Of a stretch of 64,000 nucleotides of DNA, positions 44,784 to 53,792 are shown piece after piece. Where the stretch lies: the NCBI GenBank assembly GCA_963781785.1, contig CAWAHD010000005.1, forward strand, positions 2,976,001-3,040,000. The letters are read 5' to 3'. The position numbers and the translations under genes are program-made. This DNA is from CAWAHD01 sp963781785. GTDB lineage: Bacteria > Planctomycetota > Planctomycetia > Isosphaerales > Isosphaeraceae. Every line of letters begins with the position of its first letter. Position 1 is the stretch's first letter. The notes under the pieces are model-generated. The model had not been told where the DNA came from. It did not search any database and worked only from the letters and a program-made list of their open reading frames with translations.

Positions 44784-46388
44784 TCATCCCACAAGCAAGG
44801 CGCCGGAAGCAAGGCGCCGGAGGCTCTCGTCGAGTAGTCGCTCGAGCAGTGGCTCGGCCACGGTGGGATCAGTCACCGGGCTCCCCTGGAATTGAATGCC
44901 GAAGCCCCCGTCCTTGACCGCTTCCTTCATTTTCGCGAGGAGCGCCCGCCGATCGTGCCGTCCATCGAGATGCGCCAGCACCAATTGATCGAAATCGACC
45001 AATGCGATCATGCGGTGGCGAAGATTGGGGACTCGCGTGCGGGAGGGCGCCTGCAGACGGGCAACGGCGCTGGCCAGCGGCAACTCACCAATTTCGGTTT
45101 TGAATTGAGGCTCACGGACCTGCAGCTCGACGACGTTATGGGCGAAGGTGTCAAGGAGCGATTGGGCGAGCGCTAGAGGCGAGTCCGTGGGACGCTCGTC
45201 TGCACCGTCTACGGGGGGGGCGATAGCGAGTCGCTGCTCGATCCGGGTCCAGAGCGTCTCGAAAGCGACCGACTGCGGCCGCGCCTCGTCTAGAATTCGC
45301 AGTGCCGTCTTGATGACCGGGTCGTTGGTGGAAATCGCAAACTCGCCGCGGAGGTTATGGAAGTCTTCCCCACCGTCGGGACGCGCGGCGGACGTCCCTG
45401 TGGCCGGCCGGACCAACGACGTGATCCGCAGGGACATGAGGGCCTGCGCCGACGGCATACGGGAGCGAGAAATCCCCTCGCGGCAGAGCAACGCGTTCCG
45501 GAACGCTCGGCCTTTGATAAAATCGTATATCTGCTCGCGATCGTGCCAGTCACGCACGGAATCCCCGAAGGCCCGGAATATCTCGGCGGGCTGCGCGGCG
45601 GCCATGGTCCAATACTGGGCCTCTGCGAGATAGTGCAGTCCGTGGGCCGCCGCCCGATCCACGAAATCGTGGAAGTAAATGGGGGCGTTCGTCTCCTCGA
45701 GGTATTCGTGAGCGAGATAGGATTCGTCGTGATGGACGATCTTTTCGGCTTCTTCGCGGAGGCAACGCGCGTAAGAATTGTCGTGCTTGGCGAGCAACTC
45801 GGCCAGTTCTCGCATGAACGTCCGGCCCACGGACACTCGGGCTCGCGTCGCGGCGACTTCCCGCGCCGCGAAAAACATCATGTCCCGGATCATGGTGCGC
45901 ATGTGCCAGCCGGGATAGGTATTGTAGCTGATGTAAGCGAGCCCGTTCGGCGCCAGGGCACTTGCGCAGAGGCGCAGCATCGCCTCCTGGACTGGGGCCG
46001 GAACCCAGGAATAGACGCCATGGGCCACGATGAAATCAAACTGACCAAGTTCGGGACCCGCGTCCATGATGTTTTGCTCGTGCAGCTCGATGTTCTCCAA
46101 ACCGAGCTGGGCAATCGTGGCGCGGCCCTCGGCGATCTGTCGCTCAGACAAGTCGATGCCGACCAGCCGGGCACGCGGCAGCGAGAGGGCCATCGGGATC
46201 AGATTGTCGCCGCGAGCGCAGCCGAGTTCCAGGACCCGGCAGGTCTCGACGTCCGGCGCACTCACTCCGAAAAGCCGAGCCAGCGCGGCCAGGTGATCCG
46301 GGTGCGTCAGGAACAGCGCGAACCCTTCGTAAGGGACCTCTTCGTAGCTGGAACTGGCATTCGTCGACACGCGCGCTGTCCTCGGCAT
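44784..46388 (-). CDS. SAM methyltransferase with regulatory domain (PKMT-like)
   Basis: From the ATG at 46388 (or GTG 46394) about 535 residues: a class I SAM domain with VLELGCARGDNLIPMA, VGIDLSERQI and FDFIVAHGVYSWVP, then an all-helical methyltransferase regulatory domain (LYISYNTYPGWHMRTMIRDMM, YARCLREEAEKI, HEYLEETNAPIYFHDF, HYLAEAQY), then a C-terminal winged-helix-like part. The plan matches the Rickettsia outer-membrane-protein lysine methyltransferases PKMT1/PKMT2 and related planctomycete proteins. Its substrate is unknown; a surface or secreted protein is likely. It is convergent with hcp copy A. Its last 50 codons lie in the duplicated segment, and a decayed copy of that tail is at 50987. 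Confidence 0.8.
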   Translation of the reverse strand: MPRTARVSTNASSSYEEVPYEGFALFLTHPDHLAALARLFGVSAPDVETCRVLELGCARGDNLIPMALSLPRARLVGIDLSERQIAEGRATIAQLGLENIELHEQNIMDAGPELGQFDFIVAHGVYSWVPAPVQEAMLRLCASALAPNGLAYISYNTYPGWHMRTMIRDMMFFAAREVAATRARVSVGRTFMRELAELLAKHDNSYARCLREEAEKIVHHDESYLAHEYLEETNAPIYFHDFVDRAAAHGLHYLAEAQYWTMAAAQPAEIFRAFGDSVRDWHDREQIYDFIKGRAFRNALLCREGISRSRMPSAQALMSLRITSLVRPATGTSAARPDGGEDFHNLRGEFAISTNDPVIKTALRILDEARPQSVAFETLWTRIEQRLAIAPPVDGADERPTDSPLALAQSLLDTFAHNVVELQVREPQFKTEIGELPLASAVARLQAPSRTRVPNLRHRMIALVDFDQLVLAHLDGRHDRRALLAKMKEAVKDGGFGIQFQGSPVTDPTVAEPLLERLLDESLRRLASGALLVG

Positions 46389-46723
46389 GTTCACAACCCG
46401 CGCAGAGGTTCACAACGTATGAGAGCAGACCTGGAGGCGGCCATCAATGGCTTCGAGGACGCAGCGATCGCCGGCGAAGTCAAAAAGTTCGGCCGACCGC
46501 ATAAAGGTGCAAGAGAACCTCTCGGAACGTGGCAGACAGAAGTCGTCGGTATCGGCCGCTGGCGGGCCCCCAAACCCGAGCCGCCGTTTGGCGCAGGCGG
46601 CGCGGTGTCCGACCGACATCTTGCCGGGCAACCAGCTCTGCCGGGTCGGTCTCGACGGGCGGCAGGGGGCGGCCAGCGACCGGATAGCTGTTCCACCTCT
46701 CTCTGAATCACGGCGCTGAGTCC

Positions 46724-47407
46724 TCAGACGTCTCTGGGCAGGGGCTCGCAGGCATTCTTCACACTCCATCGGCCACCGTCGTAAATGGCGGAATGAAAAA
46801 AGAATTCCCAATCCCCGGTCCCGTTCACAACGCCGAAGACGAATGCCCTACAAGCCGCGACAGGGTGCGAATAGGCGCTGGCCATGAGCAGCTCTTCGAT
46901 CCTGCACGCCCAGTAGCCCAGGGCAGCCTGCTCAATCTTCCTGATCTTGTTCAGCTTGTTCCGCAGTGGGTCCGACTCGGTCTCGTTCTCGTTGGCGTGG
47001 AAGAGAAAGGTGCCGGGATGGCTCCGCCCGACGGCGACAAAACAACCTTCGATGGGCCCGGTGAAGACGACCCGAGCCTGGCCGTCCAGGGCCAGGGTCG
47101 TGCAGCCGTTGCTGAAGTAGTCGAGGTAGCGCACACCCTCATCGGCAGCCGCCCCGGTCAATCGGATTCCCTCCAGGCCGCCGCCGACCCCATGTTTCCG
47201 GATGGATCCGATGCCGTCTCGTACCGGAGCAATATTGAGCCCGTAGAAGCCACTCGCGCCCCCTTGCGAGAAGTAGCCGACGTCGCCCAGGCGACGCAAT
47301 GGATGGGCGACATGAGCGTATGGCGACCCATGCTCTTTGATCAACATGCACGGTCCGGCGGAAAGGATCCGCCTGAAGTTCGCGAGAAAGTTTGCTGTCA
47401 TCGACAT
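46724..47407 (-). CDS. Hypothetical protein, possible CNF-like deamidase effector
   Basis: I do not recognise the family with certainty. From the ATG at 47407 (MSMTANFLANF) the protein has 227 residues and no signal peptide. The middle reads YFSNGCTTLALD, then GPIEGCFVAVGRSHPGTFLFHANEN. Cys122 in an x-x-Gly-Cys turn and His137 fifteen residues later on the next strand match the Cys-His arrangement of CNF1-type glutamine deamidases (Cys866 and His881 in CNF1). The C-terminal part has EFFFHSAIYDGG. It lies between the two hcp genes, a common place for effector genes. An alternative is an uncharacterised enzyme with an unrelated role. An upstream start at 47470 is possible but adds only basic residues. 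Confidence 0.5.
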   Translation of the reverse strand: MSMTANFLANFRRILSAGPCMLIKEHGSPYAHVAHPLRRLGDVGYFSQGGASGFYGLNIAPVRDGIGSIRKHGVGGGLEGIRLTGAAADEGVRYLDYFSNGCTTLALDGQARVVFTGPIEGCFVAVGRSHPGTFLFHANENETESDPLRNKLNKIRKIEQAALGYWACRIEELLMASAYSHPVAACRAFVFGVVNGTGDWEFFFHSAIYDGGRWSVKNACEPLPRDV

Positions 47408-47855
47408 GGAGAATCTCGGTCTTCGGAGTCGTATCTTGTGCTGGTTCAGCGCGAATGCGAAGTACGACATTGCTAGCGAAGGTGGCCAGTGATGCCAGGA
47501 ACTGGGAATGGATTGATCGCTTTCGGGCCGGTCCCGCGGAAGCCGGCGGATGGCGTTCAGCGGTCCTCGCCGGTCCTGGTGACTCGGGGCGCGCTTCGGC
47601 CGCGTCCCCGGAGTGCCCTCTGCTGCGCCCGGTCCCGCTCAGTCTACTCGGGACCTCCTCCGGCTGGCAATTGTCAGGCCATCGGCGTCACACTTTGTGC
47701 ATCGGCTCGTCCTCGTTCGAGACGAGATGCCGTGCGGGAAATGGCCCTGAGAGACAGGCGACGCACGCTTGATTCGTGTATGACGCCATGATCCGATTGA
47801 GGGAGAACTCGATCAATCGGGTCGACCAGATCGATCGAGCGCACTACGGAGCAGG
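47408..47855. other. Intergenic region, nothing recognised
   Basis: The region separates the divergent CNF-like and TPR-glycosyltransferase genes. It must hold both promoters; a GGAG ribosome site at 47848 precedes the downstream start. The 335 bp between 46389 and 46723, on the other side of the CNF-like gene, is similarly empty. Confidence 0.35.
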
Positions 47856-49619
47856 ATGATGAACGCGCTGGCCCTTGGCTGGAATCACCATCACGCGGGC
47901 CGGCATCCCGAGGTTGACCGGGTGTGTCGGGAGGTTCTCCGCGCCGACCCGGAAAACGCCGAGGCCTGGTACCTCTTCGGCCTGACGAGCCTCCGCCTCA
48001 ACCGGCTCGCGGAGGCGGAATCAAGCTACCGAAAGGTCGTCGCCGTCCGGCCCAATTTCGCCCCGGCGCACTCGCACCTGGGGGTCGTGCTGGCGATCCA
48101 GGGCCGGCTGGAAGAAGCGGTCTTGTCCTTGGAAAAAGCCCGGGCGATTCAGCCCGACTCTGCTGATGCCCACAACAATCTTGGGATGGCGCTGTGCCAT
48201 CTCGGACGTCTGGATGAGGCGCGGACCTGTGTCGAGGCCGCCCTTGGCCTGGCGCCCGACTCGCCGGAGGCACTCACGGGCCTCGGCCGTGTCCTGGTTA
48301 GTCTCAAGCGATTCGACGAGGCGATCAAAAGCCTGAGGAAAGCAATCGAGATCAAGCCGGAGGAGCCCGTAGCGTCCGCGATCCTGGGCAACGCCCTCCG
48401 CGCTCTGGGCCGGTTCGAGGAGTCGCTCGCCGCATTTGACACCGTACTGAAGCTGAGGCCGAATGATGCCAGCGCACATCGCAACCGCGGTTTCGTGCTG
48501 GACGAGTTGCGGCGGCGTGAGGAGGCCCTCACCAGTTACGATCGAGCGATCCGTCTGGCGCCGGGACACGCCGAGGCGCATCACAACCGGGCGGTCGTCC
48601 TGGGAAAACTGGCCCGATACGAGGAGGCGATCGCTGGCTTCGACGAAGCGGTCCGCCTGGAGCCGGACTACCCGGAGGCGCGGCGGAACCGGGCCTTGGC
48701 CCTGCTCACTCTGGGCGAGCTCGAGCGGGGGTGGCAAGAGTTTGAATGGCGGTGGCGATGCGCCGACCTGACCATGCCCTCCCATTCCCGGCCGCTCTGG
48801 CACGGAGAGCCGCTCGAGGGGCGAACGATTCTGCTCCACGTGGAACAAGGTCTGGGGGACACGATCCAGTTCGTCCGCTACGCGTCCCTCGTCAAGGCCC
48901 GCGGCGCGCGCGTGCTCGTGGAGTGCCAGCAGGCATTGGTCCCGCTCCTGAAGACGTGCCCCGGAGTCGATCTGGTCGTCGCGCGCGGTCAGCCGCTGCC
49001 GGAATTCGACGTCCACACGCCGCTCTTGAGACTGATGGGCCTCTTCACCACGACGCTGGAAACCATCCCGGCGTCGATCCCTTACCTCACGGCCGAGGCC
49101 GCGCGCGTCGAGCGCCTCGAAGCGCGCCTCACCGCCTGGCCCGGGTTCAAGGTCGGCATCGTCTGGCAGGGGAACCCGCGGCACACCAGGGATCCCGATC
49201 GGTCCTTCCGGCTGGCCGAGTTCGAAAGACTGGCCGGGATCGAGGGCGTTCGGCTCATCAACTTGCAGAAAGGCTCTGGGGCGGAGCAGCTCGGCAAGCT
49301 GGCAGCTCGCTTTTCGGTCATCGATCTGGGCGAGGAAGTGGACCCGGGCTTGACAACGATGTCGGATACTCCGGCTTTGATGATGGGCCTGGACCTGGTC
49401 ATCACGCCGGATACGGTGCTGGCCCACCTGGCCGGGGCATTAGGAATACCAGTCTGGATCGCGCTACCCTTGGCACCCGACTGGCGCTGGTTGACCCGCC
49501 GGGAGGACAGTCCCTGGTATCCTACGGCCCGCCTGTTCCGCCAGAGCGAGCGTGATCGGTGGGACATCGTCTTCGACCGCATCGCCGCTGCGCTTAACGA
49601 GAAGATCAGATCGCCCTAG
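47856..49619 (+). CDS. TPR protein with C-terminal GT9-like glycosyltransferase domain
   Basis: The product has 587 residues. About residues 5-285 are eight tetratricopeptide repeats (AEAWYLFGLTSLRLNRLAEA, AHNNLGMALCHLGRLDEA, AHHNRAVVLGKLARYEEA). The C-terminal 270 residues resemble heptosyltransferase-like GT9/GT-B proteins: ILLHVEQGLGDTIQFVRYA, VGIVWQGNPRHTRDPDRS, INLQKG and the nucleotide-sugar-side motif VITPDTVLAHLAGALGIPVWIAL. Such fusions are frequent in planctomycetes and are thought to glycosylate proteins or surface glycans; the donor is unknown. The ATG pair at 47856/47859 follows GGAG. The nearby hldE and SPINDLY genes make a local glycosylation theme. Confidence 0.85.
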   Translation: MMNALALGWNHHHAGRHPEVDRVCREVLRADPENAEAWYLFGLTSLRLNRLAEAESSYRKVVAVRPNFAPAHSHLGVVLAIQGRLEEAVLSLEKARAIQPDSADAHNNLGMALCHLGRLDEARTCVEAALGLAPDSPEALTGLGRVLVSLKRFDEAIKSLRKAIEIKPEEPVASAILGNALRALGRFEESLAAFDTVLKLRPNDASAHRNRGFVLDELRRREEALTSYDRAIRLAPGHAEAHHNRAVVLGKLARYEEAIAGFDEAVRLEPDYPEARRNRALALLTLGELERGWQEFEWRWRCADLTMPSHSRPLWHGEPLEGRTILLHVEQGLGDTIQFVRYASLVKARGARVLVECQQALVPLLKTCPGVDLVVARGQPLPEFDVHTPLLRLMGLFTTTLETIPASIPYLTAEAARVERLEARLTAWPGFKVGIVWQGNPRHTRDPDRSFRLAEFERLAGIEGVRLINLQKGSGAEQLGKLAARFSVIDLGEEVDPGLTTMSDTPALMMGLDLVITPDTVLAHLAGALGIPVWIALPLAPDWRWLTRREDSPWYPTARLFRQSERDRWDIVFDRIAAALNEKIRSP

Positions 49620-50391
49620 CACAAAAAGAGCAAACCGGCCGAGGCCGGCTCGCACGGGCTCGCGGAGAGTTGGGAACACGAGTGCTCTCCTCGCCGTCCA
49701 ACGTGGCGTCGGTCGGCCCTCTTCCCAGGCCGGACCGTCAGAGAACGCCGGTATTCCAGGGAGAGTAACTCTCATCGGCGATCAGTGGACCGATCAACAG
49801 AGGGCATTGATTTTTCTTGGGAATTCGAGTCCGGTCTTCGTCCAAGCCCCGTACAAAACAACGACGGATCGAGACACGAACAGGACCGGAACTGGAAGGA
49901 ATTCTCGCTTTCGCGCCGTGCTGACGGAGCGATTCATCGAGGCGACCTTCTTGGTTTCGGAGGATCGACGATTTCGGTCTCGCTGGTCGCACCGTGATGA
50001 ATCTTGTCAGATGGATTCGACGGTGAGGTGCCCAGAGATGTCGCCTCCGTTGGTGGGCGGTTCGATCGGCGCACCCATTGCGCAACGACCTACGGCCTCG
50101 TTCTTCTCCCCGCGGTAGCGGGTGAGCGCGCGGGCGTGTCCCTGCTGGGTTACCCATTGACCGATCGAGCGGGATTTGTGTCCTCGGGAGTTTCCACCCG
50201 AGCAAACCAATGATCGGCCTGTTATAATCGAAGATCAGTTTGGTGTCTCTGCGAGTGAGGGAGTGATTCACCCTCACGGTTTCTGTGATGCGATCGAGGT
50301 TGAAGGAGCCTCACCCGCGTTGTGAGGTCCCGAGTTCCAGTTCTCGCGTAAGCCCAGCTCCCTTTCGATTTCCTGGTATGAGGAGTTAACG
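49620..50391. other. Intergenic region before the second hcp gene
   Basis: After a CCGGCC-GA-GGCCGG hairpin near 49634-49647, the left flank of duplication copy B begins near 49779. About 230 bp (50011-50243) have no counterpart in copy A. That insert includes a CTCGGG/CCCGAG hairpin (50183-50202) and a perfect TATAAT at 50223-50228 with no good -35 hexamer. No gene is credible. Confidence 0.45.
50223..50228 (+). promoter_or_regulatory. Possible -10 element upstream of hcp copy B
   Basis: TATAAT at 50223-50228 lies in an otherwise GC-rich insert found only upstream of copy B. The hexamer 17 bases upstream (GAGCAA) is a poor -35. If used, the leader before hcp would be about 155 bases. Confidence 0.25.
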
Positions 50392-50868
50392 ATGCCGATT
50401 TACGTGCAGTACGGCAGTATCGCTGGCGATGTCACTGCCGCGGGACATACGAAGTGGATCGAGGTGAATAGTTTCCAGTGGGGTGTCGGACGCGGCATCA
50501 GCAGCCCCACCGGCGGTTCGTCCGACCGCGAGGCAAGCACTCCATCGGTCAGCGAGATCGTTGTCACGAAGCCCACCGACGTTTCTTCGACCAAGCTGTT
50601 CAACGAGTCGCTTCAAGGCGAAGGTCAGAATGTCACGATTGACTTCTGCAAAACCGACAAGGGCCAGTTGGAGGTTTACATGACGTACACCCTGACCGAC
50701 TGCATGATCAGCGGTTTCTCGGTGTCCAGTGGGGGCGACAGGCCTCAGGAGTCCCTTTCGTTCAACTTCACCAAGATCGAGTACAAGAGCACCGCGCAGG
50801 GAGCCGCTGGTGACGCCGGCAGTCCCGACTCGGTCACCTACGACGTCGCACAGGCCAAGGTTGTCTGA
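50392..50868 (+). CDS. hcp: Type VI secretion tube protein Hcp, copy B
   Basis: The 158-residue product differs from copy A at two residues only (GHTKWIEV and REASTPSV here). About five nucleotides differ over 477 bp, while the upstream flank differs far more, which points to gene conversion or recent homogenisation of the coding part. The role is the same: inner tube subunit of the type VI apparatus. Having its own leader insert with a TATAAT box, it may be expressed under different conditions from copy A. Confidence 0.92.
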   Translation: MPIYVQYGSIAGDVTAAGHTKWIEVNSFQWGVGRGISSPTGGSSDREASTPSVSEIVVTKPTDVSSTKLFNESLQGEGQNVTIDFCKTDKGQLEVYMTYTLTDCMISGFSVSSGGDRPQESLSFNFTKIEYKSTAQGAAGDAGSPDSVTYDVAQAKVV

Positions 50869-50986
50869 AAAGGGAACATTCGCGGCCCGGCCCGGCCTCA
50901 TGCCGGGCCCGGCCCCTTCACTTCAGGATCGATGGCTGCGCGGGCACCACTCCGCGAGTGCGGCTGAACCTTGGGCGTCGTTCGAT

Positions 50987-51135
50987 TCACCGCACCAGCA
51001 AGGCGCCGGTGGCCAATCGCCCGAGCCGCTGCTCGACCAGCCGCATGAGCAGAGTCTCGGCCGCTGTGGGATCAGCCAGCCGGCTGCCCTCGAATTGAAT
51101 GCCGAAGCTCCCATCTTCGACCGCGTCCTTGATTC
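50987..51135 (-). pseudogene. Decayed C-terminal tail of the PKMT-like methyltransferase
   Basis: On the minus strand the sequence reads AVEDGSFGIQFEGS, DPTAAETLL and RLATGALLVR then stop, matching AVKDGGFGIQFQGS, DPTVAEPLL and RLASGALLVG at the end of the gene at 44784. The similarity stops near 51135. It is the by-product of the hcp segment duplication and has no start. Confidence 0.75.
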
Positions 51136-51149
51136 TTCGCCCGGAGCCC

Positions 51150-51774
51150 GGAGACGCCCGCGTTCAAGACCGAGTCGCTGCAAAACCGTTGGGCGACTTC
51201 GCCGCTGAAGGGCTGCACGCAATAATTGTACGCAGCCCCCCAATCCTGGGACAGGTTGCCGTAAGCTAACGTCCCGCCGCGGTCGATCTCGGGAACCACC
51301 GCCAGTCCCCGGCGTACCGCGCCTTCCAGAAGGAGATCTGCGGCACCTCAGTCTTGCACCCAGGCGTCGGCGTCCAGCCACTGATACACGTCGAATTTCG
51401 GGGAATTACCGGCGCAGGTCAGCGCGGACCTGTAATCCCTTCAAATACAAGGGCGCCCGCTCGCCGCCGGGGAAGGCGAAATCCCAGACCGGCTCCCGGA
51501 GGACGTTTACGTGCGCCTGGAGGCAGTCCCGCCGCCGGGAGGTGCAGCCGAGGTCGAATGCGCCGAGTGTCCCAGGGCGGAAGGGCGGGTGGGCGCTGAT
51601 CGAACGAACTGCGCCTTGCAGCCAATCAAAGTACCGCGCATCGGCCCCCGTGAGGATAAGGGCAGGTTGGGACATCGTGCTCGAAATCGCTGCTCGTTCC
51701 TGTTTCGATTGTGGTGATAGAGTCTTGATTCGTTCAGCCATTCGTGTCACTTCTGCCCCGGTGGAATAAAGCAT
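51150..51774 (-). pseudogene. Glycosyltransferase-like pseudogene with several lesions
   Basis: From about 51680 downward one frame encodes ALILTGADARYFDWLQGAV, RPGTLGAFDLGC and VWDFAFPGGERAPLYLKG and stops near 51406. Another frame continues KFDVYQWLDADAWVQD, a stop where Trp is likely, then GAADLLLEGAVRRGLAVVPE and SQDWGAAYNYCVQPF, ending near 51150. The W-L-D-A-D-A-W motif recalls nucleotide-sugar-binding DxD glycosyltransferases. There are at least one frameshift and one internal stop, and the 3' end is cut by the duplicated segment. It is non-functional. Confidence 0.6.
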
Positions 51775-52121
51775 GCGGGCGGCATTCCGGCGAAAAGTCG
51801 GTCGTGATTCTTCAGACTCGGAGAATATCGATATTTCGCACTCTAGGGCGAACGCCCGGTCTTCGCGAGCCCGGCAAGCGGTCCGAAATGCACGCTGGGG
51901 ATGACGTTAGCGGGAGGTCCGCGCTCGAAGGTCGGGCGGGCGGGCCAGACCGAAAACGGGTGGACGAGTTGTCCTCTATCCGCTACAGTCCCTGGTAACG
52001 AATTGTTGATCATGGGTTAAATCTTCAACCGCGCTGGAAAGCAAGATCACGTCGCGTTAGCAGAAGATGACGGAGCAGGCCGAGGCCGATTCCCACTTGC
52101 ACGCGGAGGGCTTGGAGCGCG
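51775..52121. other. Intergenic region, nothing recognised
   Basis: The region precedes hldE. A short less GC-rich tract at 51995-52030 could contain its promoter. No repeat or gene was identified. Confidence 0.35.
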
Positions 52122-53637
52122 ATGGATGTCGCCTGCCAGAGCAGTAACGAGCTTGTCGATCTGATCCGGGCGCTGCGGCCATGCCGAGTGGCCGTCATCG
52201 GCGATGTGATGCTCGATCGTTACGTCGAAGGGAGGACCGACCGGCTCAGCCCTGAAGCGCCCATCCAGATTCTTGACGTGACCGATGAGTATCAGATGCC
52301 CGGCGGCGCAGCCAACGTCGCCATCAAGGCAGCCGACCTCGGCTCGAGCGTAACGATCGTCGGGCTGGGGGGGGGCGATGCTGCCTCCCGTGACCTGAGA
52401 GGCGCTGCTCGCCGGCCACGGTCAAGTCATCGACGCCTTGATTGCGGATCCTGAGCGGCCAACCTCAGTGAAGACCCGGTTCATCGCGCGCGGACAGCAG
52501 CTTCTCCGCGTCGACCGGGAGCGCCGCAACGAACCCGCGACCTGGGTCCGTGAGCGGCTGGCCGGTGCTGCGAAGGCGGCGGCAATGCAAGCGGAAGTCG
52601 TGATTCTCGCAGACCATGGCAAGGGCGTTGTATGCTCCGAGACGATCCGCGCCGTAATTGACGGCGTGAGGCAGAGCGGGGGTCCGATCATTGTCGATCC
52701 ATCCGGCGCGGACTATCGCCGCTACAGGGGTGTCACTTTACTCACGCCCAACCTCAAGGAAACCGAACTCGCCGCCGGGCAACTCATCTCTGACGTTTCC
52801 AGCCTTGAGCAGGCAGCACACCTCCTCGTCGAGCAGACCGGTGCCGCGCTGGCCGTCACGCGCGAAGCCGAAGGCATCTCGTTGTTCCGCCGGGCCCACA
52901 CGGCCGGCGACTCGATCACGCATATTCACGTGCCGACCGTCCCCGTTCCAGTTTATGACGTCACGGGTGCCGGCGACGTTGTCGCTGCAAGCATGGCGAT
53001 TGCACTGGTGAACGGATTCGACATGATCGATGCCTGTGCCCTGGCAAACCTCGCCGGTCGGTCGGTGGTTCGTCAATCCGGCGTCGGCACAATTTCGCTG
53101 GCACGCCTCATCGCCGAGGCCCAGGCCGCACGGGGCGACACCTCGGCCAAGATCGCAGACCTGGCATGCGCCCGTCAAAAGGCGCGCGAGGTTCAGCAAG
53201 CCAGCCACAAGGTCGTCTTCACGAACGGATGTTTCGACCTCCTCCACCCCGGCCACACTTTTTTGCTGCAGTTCGCACGCCGCCAGGGCGATTATCTCAT
53301 CCTGGGCCTGAATACGGACGCATCGGTGCGTCGCCTCAAAGGGCCGGATCGCCCATTCCTGTCCGAACTTCAGCGGTCGTACATGCTCTCACTGTATCCC
53401 TTCGTCGACCTGGTCGTCGTCTTCGAGGAAGACACGCCGATCAAGCTCATCGAAGCGATACGCCCTGACGTATTGGTCAAGGGTGGTGATTACACGCCGG
53501 ACACGGTCGTCGGCCGGGATCTCGTGGAATCATACGGAGGTCGCGTTGTGATCTGCTCACAGATTGGGAATCTGAGCACGACGAACCTTGTCTGCAAGAT
53601 CAAGGGAACTCCGAGGTCCGACGAAAATTACCCGTGA
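52122..53637 (+). CDS. hldE: Bifunctional heptose-7-phosphate kinase / heptose-1-phosphate adenylyltransferase, frameshifted
   Basis: HldE makes ADP-activated heptose for lipopolysaccharide cores. The N-terminal PfkB-type kinase shows VAVIGDVMLDRYVEG, LSPEAPIQIL and MPGGAANVA; its frame closes at 52454. The rest (from about 52398 in another frame) continues ALLAGHGQVIDALIADP, TRFIARGQQLLRVD, ILADHGKGV and the catalytic VTGAGDVVAASMA. The nucleotidyltransferase domain has FTNGCFDLLHPGHTFLL, LGLNTDASVRRLKG and LVKGGDYTPDTVVG. Only one shift, between about 52380 and 52400 shortly after a run of nine G, is needed to restore a full-length protein of about 500 residues, so this may be sequence error. 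It implies heptose-containing surface glycans. Confidence 0.88.
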
Positions 53638-53792
53638 CCCTGCTCCAGGCTGCCGTGGCGCGGGCGGGCCGACGGTTCGCCCGCTTGGGTTCTGCCGCCG
53701 TTCCAACTGTCGCGCACGGCACAAAAATCCCCGCAATTCTGCAGCAGAGCCGTTTCCTCCCGGGTGTCGGCACGCGTCGACGCTCTCACCGG

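Larger units (their letters stand above)
43797..44930 (+). repeat. Segmental duplication, copy A (hcp plus flanks)
   Basis: The segment matches 49779-51135. By eye the left flank (43797-44030) is about 80 percent alike; the hcp coding sequences differ at about five positions; downstream similarity continues through the hcp stem-loop into the 3' end of the methyltransferase gene. Copy A lacks roughly 230 bp that copy B has between its left flank and the hcp leader. The copies are in direct orientation about 6 kb apart. Confidence 0.8.
49779..51135 (+). repeat. Segmental duplication, copy B (hcp plus flanks)
   Basis: It is the direct counterpart of 43797-44930, including left flank, hcp, the CTCAT-loop hairpin and a decayed methyltransferase tail. 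The match stops near 51135, where unrelated glycosyltransferase-like pseudogene sequence begins, so the breakpoint is visible there. Confidence 0.8.

Noticed and set aside
48021..49427. Minus-strand frame of 468 codons
   Set aside because: It is the mirror of the TPR-glycosyltransferase gene.
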